From the NCBI RefSeq assembly GCF_900103455.1, contig NZ_FNHI01000013.1:124001-188000 (forward strand): a stretch of DNA of 64,000 nucleotides, in the 5' to 3' direction. This document shows, piece by piece, positions 57,136 to 64,000 of this stretch. Made by a program: the position numbers and the translations under genes. The notes below the pieces were generated by a model, which was given only the letters and a program-made list of their open reading frames with translations, did not search any database and was not told where the DNA came from. Source of the stretch: Streptomyces wuyuanensis (GTDB lineage: Bacteria > Actinomycetota > Actinomycetes > Streptomycetales > Streptomycetaceae). Within the stretch, counting starts at the first letter, position 1, and the number at the start of each line of letters is the position of its first letter.

Positions 57136-58599
57136 TCAAATCGGTTCGCCTCCTCGTTCGCGGAAGTGGAGGCGTGGGGGGACGTGCCATCGGATGCGGT
57201 CGTGGATGCCGTCGCCGGACCTGTACCAGTCCGGGTGATAGGTGATGCACGCTCCGTTCTCGCCGTAGAGGGTTGCGGTGCCTGTTTCGTCCGTGGAGAG
57301 GCCGGCGACGCCGTACCAGGGGATGGTGACGGCTCCGTCGGGCCACCACTGGGTGATGCCTTCGTCGCCGATGTAGAGGCGGGTGCGCCGCGTCAGGGGG
57401 CTGCGGAGTCGGGGCCGGTATTCGTCGGCTGTGGTGAGGGTTCCGGCGGGGAGTGGGGGGAGGGGGGTGAGGGGGGTGTCGGGGGTGGGGGCGGTGTGGC
57501 GGGGCATGCCGAGCAGGGCGGTGCGGGGGTAGTCGGCGAGGGTGGCGCGGACGGTGTCGGGGGTGAGGGTGTGGAGGAATGCCCGCAGGGAGGGGAGGTC
57601 GAGGTGGTCGTGTCCGGCGGTGTGGTCGTCGGCGGTGAAGTCGACGAGGGCGCGGGTGCAGGCGGGGTTGTCGAGGTCTTCGAGGCCGGTGGTGCGGTAG
57701 GTGTCGATCTCCTGGGGGGTGGGGCCGTGCTGGGCGAGGGTGCGCAGGGTGGTGTCGAGGGTGGTGGCGGCTGCGGCGGCGCCGTGTTCGTCGGTGGTGG
57801 CGGTGATGAGGGCGAGGGTGCGGCCGTCTCCGGTGAGGTCGGCTCGGAGGTCGAGGTCGCCGAGGCTGCCGTCGCCTGTGTGTTGTTCGCGTGCGATGCG
57901 GTCGAGGGCGATGGTGAGGGCGGGGCGGTGGTGTGTGGTGGGCATGACGAAGGAGACGGAGAGGGTGTGGCCGGCTTCGTGGCCGTGTTCGTACCAGTGG
58001 CCGCCGACGTGGGGGGTGGGCCGCTGGGGCGGGCGGGTGTGGCGCGGGCCGTCGGGGAGGGGGAGGTGGAGGCCGGGCGGTGGGGGGCCGGTGAGGGAGA
58101 GGGCGGCGTTGCCGCGGACGAAGTGGCGGGTGGCCCAGGTGCGGATGTCGTCGGGGGTGTGCTGGGCGAGGTGGGGTCGGTCGAAGGCTGTTCTGCCGTA
58201 GCCGCGGTAGCCGTGGCGGATGTGGTGGTGTTCGGCGGCGGGGTCGGGGGCGGCGCAGTCGAGGGTGGCTTGGAGGCGGCGGGTGACGCGGGGCAGGGCG
58301 TCGGCGGGCGGGTCGGCGAGGGTGCGGCACACGCGGGTGAGGAGTGCGGCGACGCGGTCGGGTTCGCCTTCGGCCCAGAAGGCGGTGTCGGTGAGTTCGA
58401 CGACGGAGCCCCAGTGGACGCGTGGTGCTGTGTCGGGTGAGGTGAGGGCGTCGGCGACGAGGCTGTGGACGAGTTCGGTGAGGCCGCGTTGCGGGAGGGT
58501 CTCGTCGGCGGTGCCGATGTGGAAGGTGATGCGGCCGGCGAAGGGTTTCGGTCCTTCGGCCCAGAAGGCGGCTATGCCGTCGATCTCGGTGCGCTGCAT
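57136..58599 (-). CDS. M16-like (insulinase fold) protein lacking the zinc motif
   Basis: This 487-residue protein has the two-module pattern of M16 peptidases: an N-terminal lobe (ITFHIGTADETLPQRGLTELVHSLVAD), a linker (TPDDIRTWATRHFVRGNAALSLTG) typical of M16 C domains, and a second lobe (LSVSFVMPT, LALITATTDEHGAAA). The HxxEH zinc motif is absent: GLTELVHSL occupies that position. It is probably catalytically inactive, perhaps a binding protein. ATG 58599 has a TACAGT hexamer 6 nt upstream, suggesting a leaderless transcript. It is divergent from znuA. Confidence 0.75.
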   Translation of the reverse strand: MQRTEIDGIAAFWAEGPKPFAGRITFHIGTADETLPQRGLTELVHSLVADALTSPDTAPRVHWGSVVELTDTAFWAEGEPDRVAALLTRVCRTLADPPADALPRVTRRLQATLDCAAPDPAAEHHHIRHGYRGYGRTAFDRPHLAQHTPDDIRTWATRHFVRGNAALSLTGPPPPGLHLPLPDGPRHTRPPQRPTPHVGGHWYEHGHEAGHTLSVSFVMPTTHHRPALTIALDRIAREQHTGDGSLGDLDLRADLTGDGRTLALITATTDEHGAAAAATTLDTTLRTLAQHGPTPQEIDTYRTTGLEDLDNPACTRALVDFTADDHTAGHDHLDLPSLRAFLHTLTPDTVRATLADYPRTALLGMPRHTAPTPDTPLTPLPPLPAGTLTTADEYRPRLRSPLTRRTRLYIGDEGITQWWPDGAVTIPWYGVAGLSTDETGTATLYGENGACITYHPDWYRSGDGIHDRIRWHVPPRLHFRERGGEPI

Positions 58600-58720
58600 G
58601 GCGGCACTGTACGGGGGTGATCGTCGGTGGCGGGGTGGTCGCGGCGGTGGGGGCGGGCGGGCATAGGCGGAGGGCCTGCGTTGTTGGTGGGCGTCGGGTG
58701 ATCGGAAGCCATGATTCAAT

Positions 58721-58735
58721 TGACAATCGTTTCCA
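58721..58735 (+). promoter_or_regulatory. Zur box 1
   Basis: TGACAATCGTTTCCA matches the Streptomyces Zur consensus TGAAAATGATTTTCA at most positions. It lies 22 bp upstream of the second box. Zur with zinc represses from such sites. Confidence 0.65.
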
Positions 58736-58742
58736 TCTTTGT

Positions 58743-58757
58743 TGAAAATGAGTGTCA
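58743..58757 (+). promoter_or_regulatory. Zur box 2 overlapping the znuA start
   Basis: TGAAAATGAGTGTCA matches the Zur consensus at 13 of 15 positions and ends on the first base of ATG 58757. Binding here would block transcription initiation and early elongation directly. Confidence 0.78.
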
Positions 58758-59743
58758 TGAACGTACGACGCCTCATATCGACCACCGCTGTCGCGGGAGC
58801 GACCGCGCTGGGCCTTGTCAGCCTCTCGGCCTGCTCGGGTACGTCCGCGGCCGGCGGTGACAAGGGCGGCGGCAAGCTGGACGTGGTGGCGTCGTTCTAC
58901 CCGATGCAGTTTCTGGCCGAGCAGATCGGCGGTGACCGTGTCGAGGTCACGACGCTGACGAAGCCGGGCGTGGAGCCGCATGACCTGGAGCTGAAGCCCA
59001 GGCAGGCGTCCGAGCTCCGCGGGGCCGACTACATCCTGTACCTCAAGGGCGTTCAGCCCGCCGTGGACGAGGCGATCGCGCAGTCCGGTGTCGAGCACAC
59101 CGTCGACGCCGGGACCCTCACCACGATGGAGAGCCACGGCACCGACGTCGGGCACGACCACGGCCACGAGGGTGAGGAGCACGAGGGCGGCCACGAGGGC
59201 GGGGAGCACGGCGCCGAGGGCGGTGCCGATCCGCACGTCTGGCTGGACCCGGTGAAGTACGCCGAGGTCGCGAAGGGTGTCGGGGACTCGATGGCGAAGG
59301 CCGACCCGGCCCATGCCGCGGACTACCGGAAGAACACCGAGACGCTGGTCGGCAAGCTGAAGTCGCTGGACGCGCGGTTCGCCGCCGGGCTGAAGAACGG
59401 CACCACCAAGACCTTCATCACCACCCACTCCGCCTTCGGCTACCTCGCCGAGCGCTACGGCCTGGACCAGCACGGCATCGCGGGGATCGACCCGGAGTCG
59501 GAGCCGAGTCCGGCCCGGATCAAGGAGCTCCAGGCGGTGGCGAAGCAGGAGAAGGTGTCCACGGTCTTCTTCGAGACGCTGGCCAGTGACCGTACGGCGA
59601 GGACGCTCGCGAAGGACACGGGGCTGCGGACGGACGTGCTGGACCCGCTGGAGGGCATCACGGACCGGTCCAGGGGTGACGACTACCTGTCGGTGATGGA
59701 GTCGAACCTCGCCGCGCTGCAGAAGGCGCTCGGCGCGAAGTGA
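58757..59743 (+). CDS. znuA: Zinc ABC transporter substrate-binding lipoprotein
   Basis: This 328-residue cluster A-I solute-binding protein captures Zn(II). The lipobox LSAC ends the signal peptide; KPGVEPHDLEL, a His-rich loop (HDHGHEGEEHEGGHEGGEHG), DPHVWLDPVKY, TTHSAFGYLAERYG and FFETLASD carry the metal-ligand His and acidic residues. Starts at ATG 58748 or 58757 are both possible; 58757 avoids placing the start entirely inside the Zur box. It leads the znuACB-zur cluster. Confidence 0.93.
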   Translation: MNVRRLISTTAVAGATALGLVSLSACSGTSAAGGDKGGGKLDVVASFYPMQFLAEQIGGDRVEVTTLTKPGVEPHDLELKPRQASELRGADYILYLKGVQPAVDEAIAQSGVEHTVDAGTLTTMESHGTDVGHDHGHEGEEHEGGHEGGEHGAEGGADPHVWLDPVKYAEVAKGVGDSMAKADPAHAADYRKNTETLVGKLKSLDARFAAGLKNGTTKTFITTHSAFGYLAERYGLDQHGIAGIDPESEPSPARIKELQAVAKQEKVSTVFFETLASDRTARTLAKDTGLRTDVLDPLEGITDRSRGDDYLSVMESNLAALQKALGAK

Positions 59744-59781
59744 CAGACGTTTCGGCAGGAGCAGCATCGGAGGCGCAGCCC

Positions 59782-60552
59782 ATGGAGTCCGTCGCAGAGC
59801 CCGTCATATCCGTCCGCGGGGCCCGGGCCACGTTGGGCTCCCGGCCCGTGCTGCGTGGTGTCGACCTCACCGTGGGGCGCGGTGAGGTCGTCGCGCTGCT
59901 CGGGGCGAACGGCTCGGGGAAGTCGACGGCCGTGCGGTCGGTGATCGGCCAGGTGCCGCTCACGGGCGGTTCGGTGTCCTTGTTCGGTACGGAGCTGCGC
60001 CGTTTCCGTGCGTGGTCGCGGGTGGGTTATGTGCCGCAGCGCACGACCGCGACGAGCGGGGTGCCGGCGACGGTCCGCGAGGTGGTGGCGTCGGGGCGGC
60101 TGTCGCGTACGCGGCTGGGGTGGCCGTCGCGGGGCGACCGTGCGGCGGTGCGGCGGGCGATCGAGCTGGTCGGGCTCGCCGACCGGTCGAGGGATTCGGT
60201 GAGCGCGCTGTCGGGCGGGCAGCATCAGCGGGTGCTGATCGCCCGTGCGCTGGCGGCCGAGCCCGAACTGCTCATCATGGACGAGCCGATGGCGGGTGTG
60301 GACCTCGCCAGTCAGGAGATCCTCGCCGGGACGCTGCGGGAGCAGGTGGCGGCGGGGACGACGGTGCTGCTGGTGCTCCATGAGCTGGGCCCGCTGGAGC
60401 CGTTGATCGACCGCGCGGTGGTGCTGCGGGACGGTTGCGTCGTCCATGACGGGCCGCCTCCGCGTGCCGTAGGCCAGCATGCGCTGCCCGGCCATGACCA
60501 TGTACATCCGCATGCGGCCGACGAGCCGCTCCGCACGGGACTGCTGAGCTGA
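59782..60552 (+). CDS. znuC: Zinc ABC transporter ATP-binding protein
   Basis: This 256-residue ATPase energises the zinc importer. It has Walker A LLGANGSGKST, Q-loop YVPQRTTAT, signature LSGGQHQRVL, Walker B LLIMDEPMAGVD and H-loop LVLHELG. A His-rich tail (GQHALPGHDHVHPHAAD) may sense or hold zinc. ATG 59782 has GGAGG 8 nt upstream; GTG 59740, overlapping the znuA stop, would add 14 residues. Confidence 0.92.
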   Translation: MESVAEPVISVRGARATLGSRPVLRGVDLTVGRGEVVALLGANGSGKSTAVRSVIGQVPLTGGSVSLFGTELRRFRAWSRVGYVPQRTTATSGVPATVREVVASGRLSRTRLGWPSRGDRAAVRRAIELVGLADRSRDSVSALSGGQHQRVLIARALAAEPELLIMDEPMAGVDLASQEILAGTLREQVAAGTTVLLVLHELGPLEPLIDRAVVLRDGCVVHDGPPPRAVGQHALPGHDHVHPHAADEPLRTGLLS

Positions 60553-60554
60553 TC

Positions 60555-61460
60555 ATGGAATTCCTCCAGGACCCCTTCATGCAGCGGGCGCTGCTGGCCG
60601 CCGTGCTGGTGGGCGTGACGGCACCTGCCGTGGGCATCCATCTGGTGCAGCGCCGACAGGCGCTGATGGGCGACGGCATCGGCCATGTGGCGTTGACCGG
60701 TGTCGGTCTCGGCTTCCTGCTCTCGACGAATCCGGTGTGGATGGCGACGCTGGTCGCGGTGGTCGGGTCGGTGGCGATGGAGCTGATCCGGGCTTACGGG
60801 CGGACCCGTGGTGACATCGCGCTGGCGATGCTGTTCTACGGCGGTATGGCGGGTGGTGTGATGCTGATGAACCTCAGCGGCACCGGGTCGAACGCCAATC
60901 TCACGTCGTATCTGTTCGGTTCGCTGTCCACGGTGTCGGACGAGGACGTCGTCGCGATCTGTCTGCTGGCGGGCTTCGTGTTGCTGGTGACGGTGGGGCT
61001 GCGGCGTCAGCTGTTCGCGATCAGCCAGGACGAGGAGTTCGCCCGGGTCACGGGTCTGCCGGTGCGGGCCCTGAATCTGCTGGTGGCGGTGACGGCCGCG
61101 GTGACGGTGACGGTCGCGATGCGGGTCGTCGGGCTGCTGCTGGTGAGCGCGCTGATGGTGGTGCCGGTGGCGGCGGCGCAGCAGGTCACTCGCTCGTTCG
61201 CGGTGACGTTCGTGGTGGCGGTGGCGATCGGGGTGGCGGTGACGCTGGCCGGTACGGTCACCACGTACTACCAGGACGTGCCGCCGGGCGCGACGATCGT
61301 GCTGCTGGCGATCGCGGTGTTCGTGCTGTTCACGGCGCTGGCGACGCCGTTGGCGCGGCGGCGGTCGAGGGCGGTCGAGGCGGCGGCCGGGGCCGCGGGG
61401 ACGGAGTGCGACGTGGACGTTCCGGCGACCCGCCGTCCGGCGGGTGACGCCGCGGTCTGA
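60555..61460 (+). CDS. znuB: Zinc ABC transporter permease
   Basis: This 301-residue ABC-3 permease has about eight membrane helices (LLAAVLVGVTAPAVGIHLVQ, LMGDGIGHVALTGVG, NLTSYLFGSL, LLVSALMVVPVAAAQQVT). It forms the channel for ZnuC and ZnuA. It starts two bases after znuC ends. The C-terminal end overlaps the longest upstream frame of zur, but not its real start. Confidence 0.92.
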   Translation: MEFLQDPFMQRALLAAVLVGVTAPAVGIHLVQRRQALMGDGIGHVALTGVGLGFLLSTNPVWMATLVAVVGSVAMELIRAYGRTRGDIALAMLFYGGMAGGVMLMNLSGTGSNANLTSYLFGSLSTVSDEDVVAICLLAGFVLLVTVGLRRQLFAISQDEEFARVTGLPVRALNLLVAVTAAVTVTVAMRVVGLLLVSALMVVPVAAAQQVTRSFAVTFVVAVAIGVAVTLAGTVTTYYQDVPPGATIVLLAIAVFVLFTALATPLARRRSRAVEAAAGAAGTECDVDVPATRRPAGDAAV

Positions 61461-61524
61461 CCGGCGCTCGTGGCGGGCCTGGCAGAATGGCCGTCGAGGA
61501 GCGGCGGAACGTAAGGAGGTACCT

Positions 61525-61935
61525 GTGGCGACGGCTGGACCCCCCGTGCGCGGCCGGTCGACCCGTCAGCGGGCCGCGGTCGCGGCGGCGCTGGACGAGG
61601 TGGACGAGTTCCGCAGTGCGCAGGAGCTGCACGACATGCTCAAGCACCGCGGCGATTCGGTCGGCCTGACGACGGTCTACCGGACGCTGCAGTCGCTCGC
61701 CGACGCCGGCGAGGTCGATGTGCTGCGCACGAGCGACGGTGAGTCGGTGTACCGGCGTTGTGCGTCGGGTGAGCACCACCACCATCTGGTGTGCCGGGTG
61801 TGCGGCAAGGCGGTCGAGGTCGAGGGCCCGGCGGTGGAGCAGTGGGCGGAGACGATCGCGGCGCAGCACGGCTATGTGAACGTGGCGCACACGGTGGAGA
61901 TCTTCGGTACGTGCGCGGAGTGCGCGAAGAAGTGA
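61525..61935 (+). CDS. zur: Zinc uptake regulator Zur (Fur family)
   Basis: This 136-residue Fur-family repressor has the DNA-binding helix (VGLTTVYRTLQSLADAGEVD) and metal sites: HHHHLVCRVCG (H84-87, C90, C93) and TCAEC (C130, C133), the Cys4 structural zinc. Zinc-bound Zur would repress znuA through the two boxes. GTG 61525 is set by a perfect AAGGAGGT 4 nt upstream. It is in the same orientation as znuB, 64 nt downstream. Confidence 0.94.
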   Translation: MATAGPPVRGRSTRQRAAVAAALDEVDEFRSAQELHDMLKHRGDSVGLTTVYRTLQSLADAGEVDVLRTSDGESVYRRCASGEHHHHLVCRVCGKAVEVEGPAVEQWAETIAAQHGYVNVAHTVEIFGTCAECAKK

Positions 61936-61977
61936 CCCCGCCCCCCGTGGCCAAGGGGTTGTGTCGGGGTGTGTGAG

Positions 61978-62009
61978 GGGCCCGCACCGATTGCTGCCGG
62001 TGCGGGCCC
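61978..62009. terminator. Bidirectional terminator between zur and uppS
   Basis: A perfect 12-bp stem (arms 61978-61989 and 61998-62009, 8-nt loop) is followed by TTTCG on the plus strand. It sits between the convergent zur and uppS genes. Confidence 0.85.
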
Positions 62010-62048
62010 TTTCGTCGTGGGGTGCCGGCGGGTGCGGGCCCGGGCCGG

Positions 62049-62888
62049 CTACGCCTTGTCGAGTTCCTTCTCGATCCTGGCGAGTTCCTCGTTCGGGACG
62101 GCTCCGCCGAAGCGGCGGTCGCGCTGGGCGTACTCGAGGCAGGCGCGCCACAGGTCGCGGCGGTCGAAGTCGGGCCACAGCACGTCCTGGAAGACCATTT
62201 CGGCGTAACTGCTCTGCCAGATGAGGTAGTTGGAGGTGCGTTGCTCGCCGCTGGGGCGGAGGAAGAGGTCGACGTCCGGCATGTCCGGGTAGTACAGGTA
62301 CTTCTGGAACGTCTTCTCGTTGACCTTGGAGGGGTCGAGCCGGCCGGCGGCGACGTCCTCGGCGATCTTCTTCGCGGCGTCGGCGATCTCGGCGCGCCCG
62401 CCGTAGTTGACGCAGAAGTACAGCGTCATGGCGTCGTTGGTCTTGGTCTGTTCCTGGGCGACCTGGAGTTCCTGGACGACGGACTTCCACATCTTGGGCA
62501 TGCGGCCGACCCAGCGGATGCGGATGCCGAGCTCGTCCATCTCGTCGCGGCGGCGGCGGATCACGTCGCGGTTGAAGTTCATCAGGAAGCGCACCTCCTC
62601 CGGGGAGCGCTTCCAGTTCTCGGTGGAGAAGGCGTAGAGGGACAGGTTCTTGACGCCCATCTCCAGGCAGCCCTTGAGCACGTCGAGGACGACGCCCTCG
62701 CCGACCTTGTGGCCCTCGGTGCGCGGCAGTCCGCGTTCCTTGGCCCAGCGCCCGTTCCCGTCCATGACGACGGCGACGTGGTTCGGCACGAGCTCGCCCG
62801 GGATCCTCGGCGGTCGCGCTCCGGACGGGTGCGGCTCGGGGACCTTGTACTCGCGGCGGGAACGTCCCAGGATTCCGCGTCGTGCCAT
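62049..62888 (-). CDS. uppS: Isoprenyl (undecaprenyl) diphosphate synthase
   Basis: This 279-residue cis-prenyltransferase makes the lipid carrier for cell-wall synthesis. VAVVMDGNGRWAKERGLPR contains the catalytic Asp and phosphate loop, LYAFSTENWKR and LFLRPSGEQRTSNYLIWQ follow. ATG 62888 (MARRGILGRSRREYK) is chosen because homologues start in this way; GTG codons at 62903 and 62897 are possible, the former overlapping the recO stop. Confidence 0.94.
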   Translation of the reverse strand: MARRGILGRSRREYKVPEPHPSGARPPRIPGELVPNHVAVVMDGNGRWAKERGLPRTEGHKVGEGVVLDVLKGCLEMGVKNLSLYAFSTENWKRSPEEVRFLMNFNRDVIRRRRDEMDELGIRIRWVGRMPKMWKSVVQELQVAQEQTKTNDAMTLYFCVNYGGRAEIADAAKKIAEDVAAGRLDPSKVNEKTFQKYLYYPDMPDVDLFLRPSGEQRTSNYLIWQSSYAEMVFQDVLWPDFDRRDLWRACLEYAQRDRRFGGAVPNEELARIEKELDKA

Positions 62889-62899
62889 GGGGGTCACAC

Positions 62900-63661
62900 T
62901 CACTTCTTCTCGACGTGCTTCTCTACGTACCGCAGCGAGCGCAGGCCGCGCTCCAGGTGCCAGTGCAGATAGGCGGACACGAGTCCGCTGCCCTCCCTGA
63001 CGTGGCGTTCCTCGCACGCCTCCGCCGAGTCCCAGTCTCCGGTCAGCAGCGCGCTGAGCAGGCCGATCGCCTCAGCAGAGGGTACGACGCTGCCGGGGAC
63101 ACGGCAGTCGGCGCATATGACCCCGCCCGCGGCGACGGAGAAGAACCGGTTGGGGCCTGGCATGCCGCATCTCGCGCAGGCGGAGAACGACGGCGCGTAG
63201 CCGTTGACGGCGAGGGAGCGCAGCAGGAACGCGTCGAGGACGAGGTGCGGCGGGTGCTCGCCGCGGGCGAGGGTGCGGAGCCCGCCGACCAGCAGCAGGT
63301 ACTGCTGTACGGACGGCTCGCCCTCGTGGTCGGTGAACCGTTCCGCGGTCTCCAGCATGGCGGTGCCGGACGTGTAGCGGGCGTAGTCGGTGACGATGCC
63401 GCTGCCGTACGGAGCGATCGTCTCGCTCTGGGTGCACAGCGGCAGGCCGCGGCCGACGAGGTCGCTGCCGCGGGCGAAGAACTGCACGTCGACGTGCGAG
63501 AACGGTTCGAGGCGCGCGCCGAACTTCGACTTGGTGCGGCGTACTCCGCGGGCGACGGCGCGGACCCGCCCGTGTCCGCGGGTGAGGATCGTGATGATGC
63601 GGTCCGCTTCACCCAGCTTCTGGGTGCGCAGCACGATGCCGTCGTCGCGGAACAGGGTCAT
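62900..63661 (-). CDS. recO: DNA repair protein RecO
   Basis: RecO mediates RecA loading and strand annealing. The 253-residue protein has the N-terminal OB-fold (DDGIVLRTQKLGEADRIITI, VRAVARGVRRTKSKFGARLE) and a zinc-type CARCG...CADC cluster at about 160-182 (ACARCGMPG, VICADCRVPG). ATG 63661 is chosen because upstream residues come from a repeat-rich spacer. The stop overlaps a possible uppS GTG. Confidence 0.94.
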   Translation of the reverse strand: MTLFRDDGIVLRTQKLGEADRIITILTRGHGRVRAVARGVRRTKSKFGARLEPFSHVDVQFFARGSDLVGRGLPLCTQSETIAPYGSGIVTDYARYTSGTAMLETAERFTDHEGEPSVQQYLLLVGGLRTLARGEHPPHLVLDAFLLRSLAVNGYAPSFSACARCGMPGPNRFFSVAAGGVICADCRVPGSVVPSAEAIGLLSALLTGDWDSAEACEERHVREGSGLVSAYLHWHLERGLRSLRYVEKHVEKK

Positions 63662-63717
63662 GGGGTCATTGTCTCGTACCGGCCGGGCGGCACCGGGGCG
63701 GGTTCGGCAGGACCGCC

Positions 63718-63807
63718 CCGGGACCGTTCCCGGGGATCGCCGGGACCGTTCCCGGGGACCGCCGGGTCGTTTCCGGGGGACCTCCCCGGGACCGTTTCCG
63801 GGGGTCG
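63718..63807. repeat. Four imperfect 22-bp tandem repeats upstream of recO
   Basis: Units CCGGGACCGTTCCCGGGGA(T/C)CG at 63718-63739 and 63740-63761, then diverged copies at 63762-63783 and 63786-63807. Each unit is internally near-palindromic (CCGGGA...TTCCCGG). They fill the 158-bp gap between recO and the ArsR-type gene. Confidence 0.75.
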
Positions 63808-63819
63808 CCGGGGCCGGTC

Positions 63820-64000
63820 TCACACGTCGGCCTGGCGGAGTTCCTCGAGGAGTTCGTTCTGTCCGACGAGGAGTTCGGTGAGGATGCGGCGGGCCGCGCG
63901 GAGCAGTTCCGCGACGTCGCCGCCGGCGAGGGCGTAGCTGACGGTGGAACCGTCGCGTATCGACACGACGATGCCCGAGCGGCGCAGCACGGCCAGTTGC
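63820..64000 (-). CDS. ArsR-family regulator, C-terminal part (5' end outside window)
   Basis: The last ~59 residues of a minus-strand protein are visible: QLAVLRRSGIVVSIRDGSTVSYAL then LAGGDVAELLRAARRILTEL and NELLEELRQADV before TGA (63820-63822). The wing of a winged-helix ArsR-type DNA-binding domain is recognisable. Its metal or ligand site is not in view. Confidence 0.75.
   Translation of the reverse strand, partial: QLAVLRRSGIVVSIRDGSTVSYALAGGDVAELLRAARRILTELLVGQNELLEELRQADV

Noticed and set aside
55990..58440. Plus-strand frame of 816 codons opposite glyS and the M16-like gene
   Set aside because: It crosses from one real minus-strand gene to another and becomes a Gly/Val/Glu repeat; no homology or ribosome site.
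1..64000. CRISPR array, rRNA operon or biosynthetic gene cluster
   Set aside because: No regularly spaced direct repeats with unique spacers, no rRNA sequence and no PKS/NRPS or similar core enzyme were seen.

Overview
The window comes from the chromosome of a Streptomyces or a very close relative. Coding DNA is very G+C-rich with G/C in nearly every third position, GTG starts are frequent, and the gene order from about 15.8 kb to the right end matches, from memory, the S. coelicolor block around SCO2463-SCO2511 (ABC exporters, hrdA, dnaG, dgt, nitrate/nitrite reductases, ppdK, dus, glyS, zinc transporter, zur, uppS, recO). No database was consulted, so the strain is not named.

Layout. (1) 1-12.6 kb is accessory: a giant secreted RHS/YD-repeat protein (minus strand, running off the left edge inside an intein-like HINT domain, the usual prelude to a C-terminal toxin), a divergent 1493-residue secreted protein with DNRLRE, FG-GAP/VCBS and bulb-lectin regions, a small lipoprotein and a decayed IS3-family fragment. 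(2) 12.9-13.3 kb holds three minus-strand tRNA genes (CAT anticodon and two tandem tRNA-Asn) that mark the right border of the accessory part. (3) 13.5-28 kb is core: YtxH protein, xylulokinase-like kinase, a heterodimeric ABC exporter, the sigma factor HrdA, DNA primase, an FAD reductase, dGTPase, sirohydrochlorin chelatase and two less characterised genes. (4) 28.8-40.5 kb contains assimilatory nitrogen metabolism: narB, a free-standing NirB-like flavoprotein, nirB and nirD, with GlnR-type boxes in front of narB and the nir operon; the chelatase upstream can supply siroheme iron insertion for NirB. Interspersed are cutA, a SoxR-box-controlled FMN reductase, a class IV aminotransferase-fold enzyme, a class F sortase with a secreted partner, and a TauE/SafE transporter. 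(5) 40.7-57 kb is mixed core: DinB, SDR, VOC, DUF4287 and Tat-exported DUF839/PhoX-like proteins, an ArsR-type regulator, ppdK, dus, an MFS exporter, an Uma2 pseudogene, small DUF6158 and DUF6243 genes, an aldo/keto reductase-TetR pair, and glyS. (6) 57.1-64 kb: an M16-like protein lacking its zinc motif, a znuA-znuC-znuB-zur cluster with two Zur boxes at znuA, uppS, recO and the tail of an ArsR-family regulator.

Regulation visible directly in the DNA includes two GlnR-spaced sites, a SoxR box, twin Zur boxes, a 38-bp palindrome before the aldo/keto reductase, a leaderless promoter for the MFS gene, and about ten strong hairpin terminators. The most novel candidate system is the RHS-HINT protein paired divergently with the DNRLRE/lectin/propeller protein; its toxin and immunity gene would lie just left of the window.
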